Of a stretch of DNA of 64,000 nucleotides, positions 33,933 to 45,035 are shown one piece after another. Under the pieces are notes generated by a model. The model made no database searches, was not told the origin of the DNA, and saw only the letters and a program-made list of their open reading frames with translations. Made by a program: the position numbers and the translations under genes. The stretch lies in contig JANJXV010000002.1 of the NCBI GenBank assembly GCA_024803745.1, positions 41,871,757 through 41,935,756 of the forward strand, written 5' to 3'. Every line of letters begins with the position of its first letter. Position 1 is the stretch's first letter. This DNA comes from Megascapheus bottae (lineage: Eukaryota; Chordata; Mammalia; Rodentia; Geomyidae).

Positions 33933-35184
33933 CTATTATTTCTTTTTAAGTTCAGTGTTTCTGAGTTACCTTTTTTTTTCTGGCGAGATGAAGGCAGAGA
34001 AGACAAAAAATACGACACTAAACAGGAAGTTTCCACCAAGATGATGACAATGAACAAGAAAGCAATGTCAACAGTTAAAAGAAGAGTTCAGACATACTAG
34101 CATGTTATGCTGAGGTATAGGTGTGAAACACATTATTAATAAAGTGTCAGTGTTTGAGAAGGCTTTATTTTTAGTTTCTTATAAAGCATAGGGAATTTAA
34201 GATTATCTACTCACTTGCATTCTACTACGTTTTCTTTGGAAGAAAGGTAGGGTGGCTGAGAGATGCAAATTTTAATTGTGGTGTTTAGCCTGGTAAAGAA
34301 CTTTTGATAGCAGTCTCTAAGCTTATGAAAAGCCTTCCTGACATACTGAAAAATAACTATAAATGAATATGTTAAATACAAGGCTTGACACAATGAACTT
34401 TGACATGTGGGAATAAGACAAGGTTAGTGAGAAGCTGGTGGGTCAAACATATATCTCTCCATTAGTAGGAGGAAATGTATTGTCAGAGAATCTGCCTCAT
34501 GACCTCATTCTTCTTTGTACCTAAACACAAGAGTATGAAACTGAAGATAAGACCCGGTACAAACCACATCCTTTTAACTTTCTCTGTTTTCTTCCTGTCT
34601 AAACAGGGCAGATGGAAGCCTCACTTGTAGTAGGCACAGTGGGCTGGCACTCCAGACTTTTGGAGCCAAGCCAAGGGTAACTTAGACAAAAATCAGTGAC
34701 ATTCTATGTTTGGCCCTCACATGACTGGAGGAAGCTCCATTGAATTGCAGTATTTTCAATACTTATTATTTGGAAAAATATCGTTCAAAGTAGGTAATAC
34801 TCAGCTTGGATCTCTGAGAGGATCCTGCCCATTCTCTTTTTCTTTTTACTTTTTTTCCTGTTTTTTTTAAATGAAATGATAATATTTATTAAACCAAAGA
34901 ATCCTCACATTTATTTAGAATAAAACTTAGAGTAGCTAGCCTTAAGGCTAATTCATTCTAATACTTGGGACTTTTACTAATGTTTAGTTATTGAACTTAA
35001 TCTCATTTTTCCATAAAAGACATATATAATAAGAGGAAAAACTATATACATAGAAATTAAGTTGTAAGGATAAGAAGAATGTAAATGTGAGTCACCATAT
35101 TAGCCATGAATAACTTTAAAATTAAACTCTGATATCTCCTGGCTGGTAAAATAAAAGGATTACCTTTAATTACTTGTCATCTCC
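33933..35184. other. No gene seen
   Basis: Unassigned sequence. The 101-codon frame at 33795-34100 starts inside the preceding SINE and is an artefact. Confidence 0.5.
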
Positions 35185-35250
35185 CATGTTGATTCAGTAA
35201 CATGTTCCTTACCTGGGAATTGTTAGAAATTCACATTCCCTGTACAGTTA
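35185..35250 (-). mobile_element. MER5/MER20-like hAT fragment, possible
   Basis: CCTGGGAATTGTTAGAAATTC resembles a core block of non-autonomous hAT elements. Too short for firm assignment. Confidence 0.35.
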
Positions 35251-35290
35251 TTATAGAAAATAATGTGAAGGGTCCTCAACACAAAACAAA

Positions 35291-35515
35291 ACAGGTACTG
35301 ACAGCTCACACCTGTAATTCTAGCTACCTAGGAGACTGATACCTGGAAGATTAAGGTTTGAAGCCAGCTTGTTTAGAAAAGACTGTGAAACTTTTGTTTC
35401 CAAACAAAAAGCCAGAATGGAAGTGTGGCTCAAATGGTAGAGTGCTACTCATGGATAATAAAAAAACCAAAACTGAGTGAAAGTGTAAGGCCCTGAGTTC
35501 AAGCCCTAGTACCAG
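35291..35515 (+). mobile_element. 7SL/B1-headed Geo SINE variant
   Basis: Head CAGCTCACACCTGTAATTCT, then the tail GTGTGGCTCAAATGGTAGAG and GAGTTCAAGCCCTAGTACC. An A-rich insertion (ATAATAAAAAAACC) lies in the middle of the tail. Confidence 0.8.
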
Positions 35516-35534
35516 CCACTCCCCCTCACATTCC

Positions 35535-36070
35535 AAATATGTAAAAAATGGAATTCCCATAAGATCTAACATGCCCATTACTAAGTATCTATCAAAGCAC
35601 ACTAGATCAGAATGTCAAAGAGCTATCTATCCTCTTGTGCTCATTACAGTATTATTCACAACAGCTAAGACATAAAGACAACCTAGGATTTCATCAATAG
35701 TATAGATTAAAAAGATGTACAGATGTACAGATAGACAATGGAATATCATTCAGGCACAGAAAGACAAATACTGCATATAAGGAATCACACAAATAAAAAG
35801 TTAACACTTGAGACTGAGGTGTTTTGGGGAGAGGCTGGCCAAAGGATTCAACATTCCAGTTAGATAAGAGGGATAAATTCAAGAGAACTATTGTACAACA
35901 TGATGATTCTAGTTGCTAATAATGTATTTTCTGAGATTGTTAAAAAAGTTATTTTTATTTTTATCATGAAAAATAACAGATGAGGTAGTGTATTAGCTTG
36001 CTTTACTAATCTAAATGTTTACATACTTTAAAATGTTATGTACATAATTTTTGACAATTGAGGAAAATAA
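35535..36070 (+). mobile_element. Ancient L1 (L1M-type) ORF2 end plus 3' UTR
   Basis: Sense order is preserved: TTACAGTATTATTCACAACA, ACAATGGAATATCATTCAGG, TGTACAACATGATGATTCTA and the 3' UTR TTAGCTTGCTTTACTAATCT. This is an L1M-like 3' end, clearly different from the younger G-rich L1 3' UTR. Many point changes and gaps. Confidence 0.8.
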
Positions 36071-37179
36071 ATCAGAAAAATGCAAATGCTAGGGCCTTGC
36101 TTCAACTAGATTATAGCAAAATTCTTAGCAATGAAATCCAAGGGTTTTTATTCAATGATCCCTCCAACAGATTATGATGAACATTTAAAATATCTTTGGT
36201 ATTACACTATGGGGTGGTAAGTTAGGAAAGCACCTTTTGGGGCAACAGCAGACCACCAGTTGCCACTGCTGGGTGAGCCTGAAAGCCCTTGATTGGAAAG
36301 CCAGCTGGCAGACCGTGAGCAAGCATGACTGTTCTGGGCACAGGGTCTCCATTGTGACTGCCAGCACCCACCTCTGAGAGAAGCAACAGGGTCAGCCAAG
36401 AAAGAAATGTCATTTCTTTCACTTCCTTTTTCTTCTCTTTCCTGACCCAGTGACATTTGTGACCTGCCTTCCAGATTTAATTACAGGCTAGAAGAGAAGA
36501 TCTAGTGTTCATAATCAGTTCCCTAAAGAAAAGGTGACTTATTTCTGTTTGCAGGATTTCTGCTTGAAAGACAGAGGAACTGCAAATTCAGGGAAGTCCA
36601 AATTATCAGCACTCTCTGTGAGAACTTCCAACTAGCCTCCAGGATGAGCAGAAAATGAGATGAGAAATTGCTAAGAAATGTAGTTTGCTTTGTTGGATTT
36701 ATGGTACGGCCAGAAGTATTTGGAAGGAACCAAGGAACTTGCCCAAGTGCTGCACCAGCCCACACACAGACCTGGAGACGTTGCTTACATATCCCATGAT
36801 GGTTAGCAACATACAACAGGTAGATTAGGTTCACAAGTCTAGGCCTATATTTCCCCAATATAAGCCTAGTATTTTTTTTTATTCCTTTTGTATCCTTATC
36901 CACCTTTGGATACTTAAAGCAAATATTAGGGTATATAGCTATCTCCTCAAAGCATCCTAAATAAAACAAAGTTATAAAATCCATGAGAAGGATCTATCTC
37001 TCATACAGTTGAGACATAAATAAATTTTCATATGCATAAAAACAATCAATGAGAACTTCAAGTAGACTGGAGAGTAAAATAACATGAAAATTCAATTTTT
37101 GTTGGATAGATTTCAAAACTGAAAGGCAAACACCCAAGAAAGGATGAAGTAGACTTGGCTATGAAGCCCAATTTTTGTT
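36071..37179. other. No gene supported; GC-richer patch at 36220-36470
   Basis: Several overlapping minus-strand frames (up to 84 codons) and a 153-codon minus frame at 36523-36984 lack any recognisable domain. A long pyrimidine run ending CCTGACCCAG at about 36407-36450 resembles a 3' splice site on the + strand, but no exon follows with an open frame. Confidence 0.4.
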
Positions 37180-37332
37180 AAGTAGCCTTGGATAAAGTCA
37201 CTTAAACATCTTGAGCCTTACTTTACCCAGTTCTGAAGAATAAATTCTTCAAGTTGTGTGATGATAAAATGAAAAAATTATATGTAAAGGTCATAGTATA
37301 GTACTGACTTGTAGTTAGTACTGAACAAATAG
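37180..37332 (+). mobile_element. MIR SINE
   Basis: CTTGGATAAAGTCACTTAAAC, TTGAGCCTTACTTTACCCAG and the GTTAGTACTGAACAAATAG end follow MIR order. Confidence 0.65.
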
Positions 37333-37354
37333 AAACCGTGTTAAGAACAATAAT

Positions 37355-37602
37355 GGGCTGTGTGTTGGTGGCTCAGGCATGTAATCCTAGTTACTCTGGA
37401 GGCTGTGATCTGAGAATTGAGATTCAAAGCCATCTTGGGCATGAAAGTCCATAAGACTCTTATCTCCAATTAACCACCAGATAACTGGAAGTGGCACCAT
37501 GGCTCTAAGTGGTAGAGCGCTAGCCTTGAGCTGAAAAGTTCAGGGATAGCTCCCAGGCCCTGAGGTCAAGCCCCATGACAGACAAATTAAAAAAAAAGAA
37601 GG
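37355..37602 (+). mobile_element. 7SL/B1-headed Geo SINE, complete
   Basis: GTTGGTGGCTCAGGCATGTA head, TCTCCAATTAACCACCAGAT linker, Geo half with GCGCTAGCCTTGAGCTGAA and TCAAGCCCCATGACAGAC, then an A tail. A good representative of this SINE class. Confidence 0.95.
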
Positions 37603-37841
37603 AAATACGAGCCACTTACAAATGTTGCATATGCATTATTTATAAAGAAAAAGTTATTGAGTTTGAATGTTAATGCATAATTCTATATGCTTATAGACTA
37701 TCACATTATGAAAGGTACTATACAGATGTATGAAAAGATATTTGCTAGAAAATAGTTCTAGAGAATAGACCCACAACAATGAGAATATACTTAATAATAC
37801 TGAACATGCTTGAAGTACTTGAATGAATGAACATGGTTAAG

Positions 37842-37843
<2 letters not shown>
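37603..37843. other. No feature seen
   Basis: AT-rich, unassigned. Confidence 0.5.

Positions 37844-37876
<33 letters not shown>
37844..37876. repeat. (TA)n microsatellite
   Basis: About 32 bases of perfect TA repeat, directly left of a SINE fragment. Confidence 0.95.
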
Positions 37877-37878
<2 letters not shown>

Positions 37879-37879
37879 C

Positions 37880-38025
37880 ACATTGCGGGCACTAAGGCTT
37901 GAATTTAGGGCCTGGATCCTTTTTCTGAGCAATTTTGCTCATGATTGGTTCTCTACCACTTGAGTCTCTACCACTTGAGTCTACCACAGACTCACTTCCA
38001 AGGTGGCTAATTTTATATGGTATAT
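37880..38025 (-). mobile_element. Geo-tailed SINE fragment with internal tandem duplication
   Basis: Reverse Geo half (AAGGCTTGAATTTAGGGCCT) with CTCTACCACTTGAGT present twice in tandem at about 37950-37981, then a shortened linker. The B1-like head is missing. Confidence 0.8.
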
Positions 38026-38055
38026 TTTCCCATAGTTAAAAATAAAAAAATTAAT

Positions 38056-38275
38056 TGGGAGCTAGTAGCTTATGCTTGTCATCTCTATTCAAGAGTCTGA
38101 GATTTAGTGGATACGGTTAGAAGCCAGCCCTGAAAAGCATAAAAATCCATGAGACTCTACCTCTAATTTCAAAAATGCTAAGCTGTAGATGTGGCTCAAG
38201 TAGTAGAACATCAACCCAGAAATACACTGAGCAATCATGAGACCCTAAGTCCAAACTCCTGTAACTGCAGGTAAA
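38056..38275 (+). mobile_element. 7SL/B1-headed Geo SINE, old copy
   Basis: AGTAGCTTATGCTTGTCATC, GATGTGGCTCAAGTAGTAGA and CTAAGTCCAAACTCCTGTAA mark the head, Geo A-box region and B-box region. Strongly diverged. Confidence 0.75.
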
Positions 38276-39721
38276 AGCAACAGGTACTCAGCTTGGCAAT
38301 TGATACATATTTTACTATGAATCAGAAAGCACACTAACAGACCGCTTTTGTGCTCTGTTAAATTAAACAAAATTTTAGCCTAAAGGGTACTGATGTGCAG
38401 TACCCAACAAGACACATCATTTTCCTCTTAGATTGCATCACAAAGAGAATAAAAATGAAACAGGAAAAGCTAGTGTTTGATCTTCCTCATAGTTAAACAT
38501 GTACTTCTTCATATACAAGATTAAAGAACATAACTAAATGATTTAATTTATTTTTAAATAGGAAATGAATCAAGACCCAGAAATTCAGATAGTCAGAACT
38601 CCTTCGTGTTCAGTTTGGTCATTTTAATTGCTGAGAATGAAAATATTCATTTCCCAGAATCCAGTCCAGTCTGGAAGCCTACTTGGATGAGTGATCTATT
38701 ATGATAAGGATACATCTCTGGTTACCGCTCTTACAAAACTTCAATTTTCTTCCAACACAAGCATCACTTTTGACAATCTTTTTTTCCCCTCAGGAGACAG
38801 GAGTCCTCACAAATTTGCTATCACTCAATCAACCCCATTCTTTGCTTTAGAAGGTCAGAAGACCAGAGGCTAGAAAATTTTGATGATGTCCAGTAGGAAG
38901 ACTGGATTTACCTACTGAGAAAAATCTAAGATAATTTATTTTTAGAAAGAGTTTGGATCTTAGTTGTCAATTCTTGTAGCGATACAATGGAATAACTAGC
39001 ATAGTCAAAGATGCCTTGAACTTATTACAAAACAGTTGTTCAGGTGTCATGTCTTATTGTTAGTTTCTCATGCCTGAATGGACACCTAAAATGTCCAAGC
39101 TTTCATTTTCTTCTTTCTATAAAGTAAATTGTAGTAAATCTTGAGATCCAAGTCTTTCTATAGTATCCTTCCCACAGACGTAGGAGACAAAGAGGAGCCA
39201 GAGTCCATGAATTCTTTTCTGAGATGGTAGTTTCGGATACAGGTCTCCATGTGCCGCTGCCCCAGGTGGGCACAAATCCATTTTCAGGGCTGTAGGAGCC
39301 TGTGCTCCTGAGAGTCTACCATACTACTACTGGATTTAGACCCTAAGTCTAAAATATGGCCAAAGGGAGCCTGTTTGTATGGGATTCAGACAGATTTTGG
39401 ACATCTAGATGGGGATCCACAGACAAGTCTAAAGGATTTTTATGGTATAGGACTGAGTGAGGAATGAGAAAAAAAATGGAGCAGGTTATGGAATGGAGGT
39501 TTTCATTTGCATGCTTGCATGGGACATCACAAATGTTGTGGGCAAGTCTGGCATATCCACCTTTCTTATTCCATACTTTATTCCAAAAATCAGGGCCTGC
39601 ACAGTCAGTCTTGCCTCACGTAATGATAGACTCCATTAATAGAAAGATAAAGATTTCATACCTTAGAAATACTAACAGTGTAACAGGAGGCTTAATATCT
39701 ACTTTCAACCAAGCATGTAAA
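38276..39721. other. No gene seen; unassigned segment at 39150-39450
   Basis: 39150-39450 is GC-richer than its surroundings and carries a CCTAAGTCTAAAATATGGCC block. It may be an unrecognised LTR fragment. Two overlapping frames at 39457-39760 run into the next SINE and are not credible genes. Confidence 0.4.
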
Positions 39722-39902
39722 GAACTGGGAGTTTGGCCTAGTGTTAGAGTGCTTGTCTAGCATGCACGAAGACCTGAGTTTGATTCCTTGTACAAAAAAA
39801 AAAGCTGGAAGTGGTGTTGTGGCTTATGTGGTAAAACTCTAGCCTTGAGAAAGCTGAAGGACAGTGCTTAGGCCCTGAGTTCAAGCCCTAGGACTGGCAA
39901 AC
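39722..39902 (+). mobile_element. IDL-Geo SINE
   Basis: ACTGGGAGTTTGGCCTAGTG head with GAGTTTGATTCC B box, A-rich linker, Geo half to CCCTAGGACTGGC. The poly-A tail is lost. Confidence 0.93.
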
Positions 39903-40008
39903 CCTTGGAATCATCACTGGAAACCTTGGTACGAAGGTCAATTAAAAATCACATTGAGTGAAAAAAAATAATTTATTTTTCTTTCTTTTGGTCTGTCTGT
40001 CTTTTTGT

Positions 40009-40232
40009 TGTTGGTTGTGGGGCTTGGATTCTGGGCCTGGGCGCTGTCCCTGAGCTCTTATCTCAAGACTTCCACCCTACCTTGAGCCACAGCACCACTT
40101 CTGGTTTTCTAGTGGTTAACTGGAGATGAGAGTCTCATGGTCTTTAGTGCCCAGGCTGGCTTTAAACCATGATTCTCAGATCTCAGCTTCTTGAGTAGCT
40201 AGGATTACAGGCGTGAGCCACGGTGCCTGGCT
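40009..40232 (-). mobile_element. 7SL/B1-headed Geo SINE, complete
   Basis: Reverse copy: GGGGCTTGGATTCTGGGCCT, GGTTAACTGGAGATGAGAGT, CTTGAGTAGCTAGGATTACA and CACGGTGCCTGGC. Little decay in the 7SL-like head. Confidence 0.95.
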
Positions 40233-40565
40233 GCAAAATCATTTCTTAAGAATTCTCATCCCACTTGGTGTGTTTAGTGGTTTAGTGTATGCCACACTTG
40301 TCTTTGTTATTCAATAGGCAAATAACTGTAGAGGAGGTCCACTCAAGTCGCACTCACTGGAGGCTGAGCCCCTCTTTGCCATCTACTATACATGTCTTTG
40401 GACTGGTAACTTCTGTAAGCTCAGTTTGATAAAGTGTAAAATGGAGGTAAAGCTCCTTCTCTGTAAAATGGAACTTTTGAGAAGCTCTGACATACTCAAA
40501 AAGAGCTGACTATTCTTAAGCTGAAGAAGTCAATAGGACTTATTATTTCTTCAGAGACAAGGCAT
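40233..40565. other. No feature seen
   Basis: Unassigned. Confidence 0.5.
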
Positions 40566-40609
40566 TATCTATCTATCTATCTATATATACACATATATGT
40601 ATATATATA
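40566..40609. repeat. (ATCT)n/(TA)n compound microsatellite
   Basis: ATCT tetranucleotides grading into TATA/CATA dinucleotides. Confidence 0.92.
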
Positions 40610-40644
40610 ATTCTCTAATTCTTTTTTAATCAATGAAGTAGCTT

Positions 40645-40750
40645 CCAGCTGCTAAACTGGAAACGTCTCTCAGGGCAGAGATCAGATCTGGCCTGTTTTA
40701 ACCCTTCAGATAACACAGACCCTGACATATATTAAAGTTGGATTTATAAA
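40645..40750 (+). mobile_element. L2 LINE 3' end, probable
   Basis: CTCTCAGGGCAGAGATCAGA and GACCCTGACATATATTAAAG resemble the L2 3' terminus. Old and diverged. Confidence 0.5.
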
Positions 40751-40894
40751 CTCAGAAGAGAAAAAATTTCAAACTCAATTCTATTCTCTGTGATCACTTA
40801 TATTACACTTAAAAGAAAGAAGTGGTTGGAGATTTTCTGAAGATAGATACATTAGGAGATTTAGTTTATGACTAGCAAACCCTATACTTGTTTG

Positions 40895-41046
40895 TAAACA
40901 ATCTGAATCCCGCTGTCCTCTTCAGGACATGGCTCCATGACCTCGCTTCCTCTAGATAGGTATTGCCTCCTACAGGTTCTGCCATTTCCCAGTAGTGCCA
41001 CAGGCATTTGTGACTTTGGAGAACATTTCATATTCAAACTATAATG
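40895..41046 (-). mobile_element. MaLR (ERVL-MaLR) LTR fragment
   Basis: Read on the minus strand, it begins ATTATAGTTTGAATATGAAA and continues through blocks for a gene-less retroviral LTR of the MST/MLT1/MT group: ACTACTGGGAAATGGCAGAA and GAGGAAGCGAGGTCATGGAG. This is the 5' part of a solo LTR; the rest cannot be followed past about 40895. It is a retroviral relic with no coding content. Confidence 0.72.
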
Positions 41047-41640
41047 GTGACCAAAGAGTGCTTGAATGATCACTACTGAGAAGTCCTGGGTAGCATAAGT
41101 AACAGAAAAGATGAAGAATCAATCTGTAAAAGCCATGGGAGTCAGGCTGAAGGGACAGTTCTGAGAGTAATGACCCAAAGGAAGGAACTCTATTGACTGG
41201 TAAGAGAGGAGCTTGGAACTCAGTGGTGCACTGAGCAAATAACTGGCTTGCATTGCTGGCCTGGGGTGAACAAGAGCTAGGAAAAACCGAGTGGGAAGAG
41301 TAGGCCATCTTTACTGCCTGTGTGTGGAGGTTGACTAGATTCTTCATATGCCTTACTGTTTAGATGTCCCAACACCTTTGGAAGATCAGGTTTGTAATTC
41401 CATTAGAGCTGAAGACTGAGTAAAACATTTCAATGTTAAGCACATACAAATGTCACATGGCCTGTTCTATGCTTGTTTCTCATCATATGTTGATGTTGAT
41501 GAGGATTTTTGAATTGTTGTTGGTGGTGGTTTCACAAATACTTAGAAGATTTTTTGCTAAAAGGGATTCAGATGTTATCTCCATTTACCACCTCCATGGA
41601 CATCTTCCATATGGTTTATGCAGTGTGGGAAACAGAATCC
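41047..41640. other. No gene supported
   Basis: Frames of 102 codons (minus, 41039-41347) and 81 codons (+, 41433-41678) show no recognisable domain. Confidence 0.45.
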
Positions 41641-41649
41641 CTTTAAAGA

Positions 41650-41765
41650 CAGTGGCCCTTGAACTTCAGTACTCATAAGAAAAATCAGAAGCTTGTTAAA
41701 ATTGCAGAGGTGGGAATATTTCCATGGGTCCTAGTGGGTGTGTGGTAGGGTTCATGCATTGGAGG
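41650..41765 (+). mobile_element. MER5/MER20-like hAT relic, probable
   Basis: CAGTGGCCCTTGAACTTCAG and AGAAGCTTGTTAAAATTGCA follow the left half of a non-autonomous hAT-Charlie element. The right half is lost. Confidence 0.55.
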
Positions 41766-42161
41766 TGAGTTCAGACACAAAAGCAGAGGCAGTAAGACAA
41801 TGTAGAAAGTAGTACTTATTTTTACATTGAGGCCATATCCCTTTTCCTCCAGCCTTGTTTAATTGCAGAAGTAAAGCAGGGAAGGGAGAGGGGAAGCACA
41901 TGAGTGCTGGTGGAGTGTAGGCCAAGGAAGAGCCATGGAACACTCTTACACAATGCTGTTTTGATAGGCAAGTACTGGATTACAAGGTCAAAGTCGGAAT
42001 GGTCTGGAAACTCTCCAAAGCAGAACAGATAAAACAAGCTACCAGCTAAAACTTGTTAGAAATTCAAACATTTTGCATTATTTTTTAAAAAATAATGCCT
42101 AATTAGCCCAAATAAAATTCTAATAGATTATTAGGGATTTTTCTAAGGTTAAAATAATTTA
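41766..42161. other. No feature seen
   Basis: Unassigned. Confidence 0.5.
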
Positions 42162-42401
42162 TGCTGGGCATTAGTGGCCCATGACTGTAATCCTAGCTAC
42201 TTAAGAAGCTAAGATCTAAGGATCATGATTTGAAATTGGCCTAGGCAAAAAAAAAGTCCCTATGAAACCCTGATCTCTAATGAACCACACAAAAATGAGA
42301 AATGGCATTGTGTCTCACTTGGTAGAGCAGTAGCCTTGAGCCACAAAGATGCTCAGGGACAGTGCCCAGGCCTGGAGTTCAAGTCTCACATCCAACAAAA
42401 A
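42162..42401 (+). mobile_element. 7SL/B1-headed Geo SINE
   Basis: GCTGGGCATTAGTGGCCCAT head, CTAATGAACCACACAAAAAT linker, Geo half to GGAGTTCAAGTCTCACATCC. Confidence 0.92.
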
Positions 42402-43654
42402 ATGTGTATTATGTCAGATTTACATGTATTTATTATATAATATCTAATAAATATTATATACAGCACTTACATATAAGAAATATGTCTAAATATATACGTA
42501 CTACTACATATTTCTTCTAAAACATTTTTAAGGAGCAATAGAAGTATATAATTCAAGCTAATGCATTTTTAGTATTAATCTCTTATTTCTGTATACAAAC
42601 TCCAATTATTTTGGACTTACATACATTTATGGGTTTATAACTTTATGGAAAAGGGTAATTTCTAAAATCTGAAAAATAGACCTCTGGAAACCTGATCAAA
42701 TGGAAAGCTGGCCATTTGTAGGAAATATGCAATCAATTCTTCTGTGAGAAAGAAAACAATAACCTCCTATTAACTTACCCATACTGGCAAATCTGGACTT
42801 AATTATGCTTCTATGATTTATGCGAATTTCAGAAGCATTTGGAGCAAATGCAAATTAAATGTAGAGAAATTAAAAAGAGCCTTAGTAAAGAAGAATCTTA
42901 CAAGAAGAGAACTAGTGACATAGGAAATTTTAGTTGAATAACGACTAAAAATAAATGGATACAGTAGGATGATAGTAGCTAATGGGTTACAAGCAAAATA
43001 AAAAAGCTCAACACAATAACAAATTTCATCATACATTTCTCAGGACAGAAGAGTACATTGTGATCTTAAGACCAGAGCAGTTCTCCTGCTCCCAAAAAAG
43101 AACACAACTAAGAGCCAGGCATCAAATCAACGAAGGTCTTCACCTGTCAGAGAAATCGGTTTTGTGCATCTGGCTTCTCGTTCATAGAAATTGGCAAAAC
43201 ATCACTGGTCCTAATCCTACAAATGTGGATGTTTAAGACAGGTTGAGGCAGCAACATTTTATAGGCTAGCATGAAAAGAAAAGCAATCACAGGAATGATA
43301 TAATTACAGGGTAATAAAAACATAAACACCATTAATGCATTAATTTATATTTGGATTTTTTTTCATGGTTGGCTTACCAACGCATAAATACTAGGTTTTG
43401 ATTACAAAGTCATTTATCTAGGGTTGATCAATTTTTTTTCATTTTGGAGACTGAAATAATTAGCCACTCAAGAGATTAGAAGATTTAGAAAGTTTTTTTT
43501 TTAAAAAAAAAACACACCTAGCAAAACAGAAATAGAGAAAAAGCCACCACTTTCAACTTTTTAGATATTTCCAAATTAATATTGTAAGCATAACTGTTTC
43601 TTTTTACTGTCCTCTTAGATGATGGCTATACTCTTTCTTCAACTAATGTAAGTT
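42402..43654. other. No gene seen
   Basis: AT-rich sequence with A/T homopolymer runs at about 43490-43512. No repeat recognised. Confidence 0.5.
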
Positions 43655-43765
43655 TGCTGGGATGGTAGTAGATATCTCTAACCCTAGTAGCCGGAAGACG
43701 GAGGCAAGAGAATCTTAAGTTCACAATGAGACTAGGATAAATCAATCAATCAATCAATCAATCAG
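43655..43765 (+). mobile_element. Old B1-type SINE with (ATCA)n tail
   Basis: TCTAACCCTAGTAGCCGGAA and GAGGCAAGAGAATCTTAAGT are B1-like. The A-rich tail has expanded to ATCA tetranucleotides at 43740-43764. Confidence 0.65.
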
Positions 43766-43779
43766 GCAATTGTATGATT

Positions 43780-43935
43780 TTGGCAAGGTACTTTAGTTCT
43801 CCAATTCAATTTCTTCACCTATAAAATGCAGACGGCAAAAGCTATGCCAGCAGGTTGTATTAAAGGGAAGAAATTATGCAGAAGTGCTTTATCCAGTGCA
43901 AGACTCAATAAATGTCAGTCATGATTTTACTGCCT
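43780..43935 (+). mobile_element. MIR SINE
   Basis: CAAGGTACTTTAGTTCTCC, TTCTTCACCTATAAAATGC and CAATAAATGTCAGTCATGAT appear in MIR order over about 150 bases. Confidence 0.8.
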
Positions 43936-44125
43936 CAAGAGAAAACAGGAGTTCAAGAGAGATGCCTTATTTTGATCTCCTAGGCAGTTCCTAGTTAATG
44001 TCATTGAGATCCAATCCAGCTCCTCATAGGAAAATTGGCCCACAAATTCATGACATCAGCAAGAGTAACAAAATGAACTCAATAGTTGGAAACCAATTGA
44101 GAGGATGACTTTTGCTGTAGAAGTA

Positions 44126-44128
<3 letters not shown>
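43936..44128. other. No feature seen
   Basis: Unassigned. Confidence 0.5.
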
Positions 44129-44161
<33 letters not shown>

Positions 44162-44168
44162 TGTGTGA
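44129..44168. repeat. (TG)n microsatellite with CG core
   Basis: TG dinucleotides interrupted by GCGCGCG, like the tract at 2511. Confidence 0.95.
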
Positions 44169-44523
44169 TGTTTACATAGAAACAGGCACTTAATGAAAAT
44201 TAAGTTATATAGATTATGCAGATTCTAAAGAAATTGTAGATGACTTTTTCTGTAACTAAAAAGAACCAGTAAACTTTGAGGTCTGTCAGAGAAAATCTAT
44301 GCTTCTAGTGTATCAGAGTTGTGGGATGGGCCATTCTATTTCCTTTGTTTCTGCAGTGACTCTGGGCAGTTCTAGCCATTAGCACCTGTCTCCCACCATC
44401 AGAGTCCAAACTGTTTCACCTCAGACTGGTGAGCTGTTTTATCTTTATTGTGGTTTATAAAATATCAGCGATTAATACAGGTTAACTTTGCTTATGCTAA
44501 ATACCTCATTAAAAAATGTGTAG
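44169..44523. other. No feature seen
   Basis: Unassigned. Confidence 0.5.
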
Positions 44524-44740
44524 TGCTGGGAGTCAGTGTTTCAGGCCTGTAAACATAGCTACTCAGGAGGCTGAGCTCTGGAGATGCGGATCTGAAGACA
44601 CTCTAAGTAGGAAAGTCTGTGAGACTCTTACCACTAATAAATAACCAGAAAACTCAAAGTGGTGCTGTGGCTCAAAGTGGGAAAGCACTTGAGCACAAAA
44701 GCTCATGTAACACCATTACCTTTATAATAACAACAAAAAT
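44524..44740 (+). mobile_element. 7SL/B1-headed Geo SINE, 3' part degraded
   Basis: Head CTGGGAGTCAGTGTTTCAGG with TACTCAGGAGGCTGAGCTCT, then GTGGTGCTGTGGCTCAAAGT. The Geo B-box region is replaced by an AT-rich end. Confidence 0.8.
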
Positions 44741-44859
44741 GTTAGAAAATTAAAATAAAAACAAAAAGTAAACAATATTACTGCATCAATATGACATTTT
44801 ATCACCTTTTGCATTTAAAAAAATTGAAGTTTGAAGTCAAGGTCTCTTTCTCACTCACA

Positions 44860-45035
44860 TTGCTTGTTTGGCTGGTGCTTAACCACTTGAGATGCATTTC
44901 CAATCCTGCTACTTACTGGTTATTTTGGAAACAGTTATATAGTTTTCTGCCCAAGTTGAACTCGAATCACCATCCTCTGGATCTCAGACCCCAAAGTTGC
45001 TAAGATTACAGGTGAGAGTCACCAAGATCTGGCTT
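44860..45035 (-). mobile_element. Old B1-headed SINE
   Basis: CACTTGAGATGCATTTCC, CTGGTTATTTTGG and the head ending GCTAAGATTACAGGTGAGAG with CAAGATCTGGC. Heavily mutated. Confidence 0.65.

Noticed and set aside
36523..36984. 153-codon minus-strand frame, the longest outside repeats
   Set aside because: No recognisable domain, low-complexity-free but unremarkable composition, no Kozak, splice or polyadenylation support. Chance frames of this size are expected in 64 kb on six frames.
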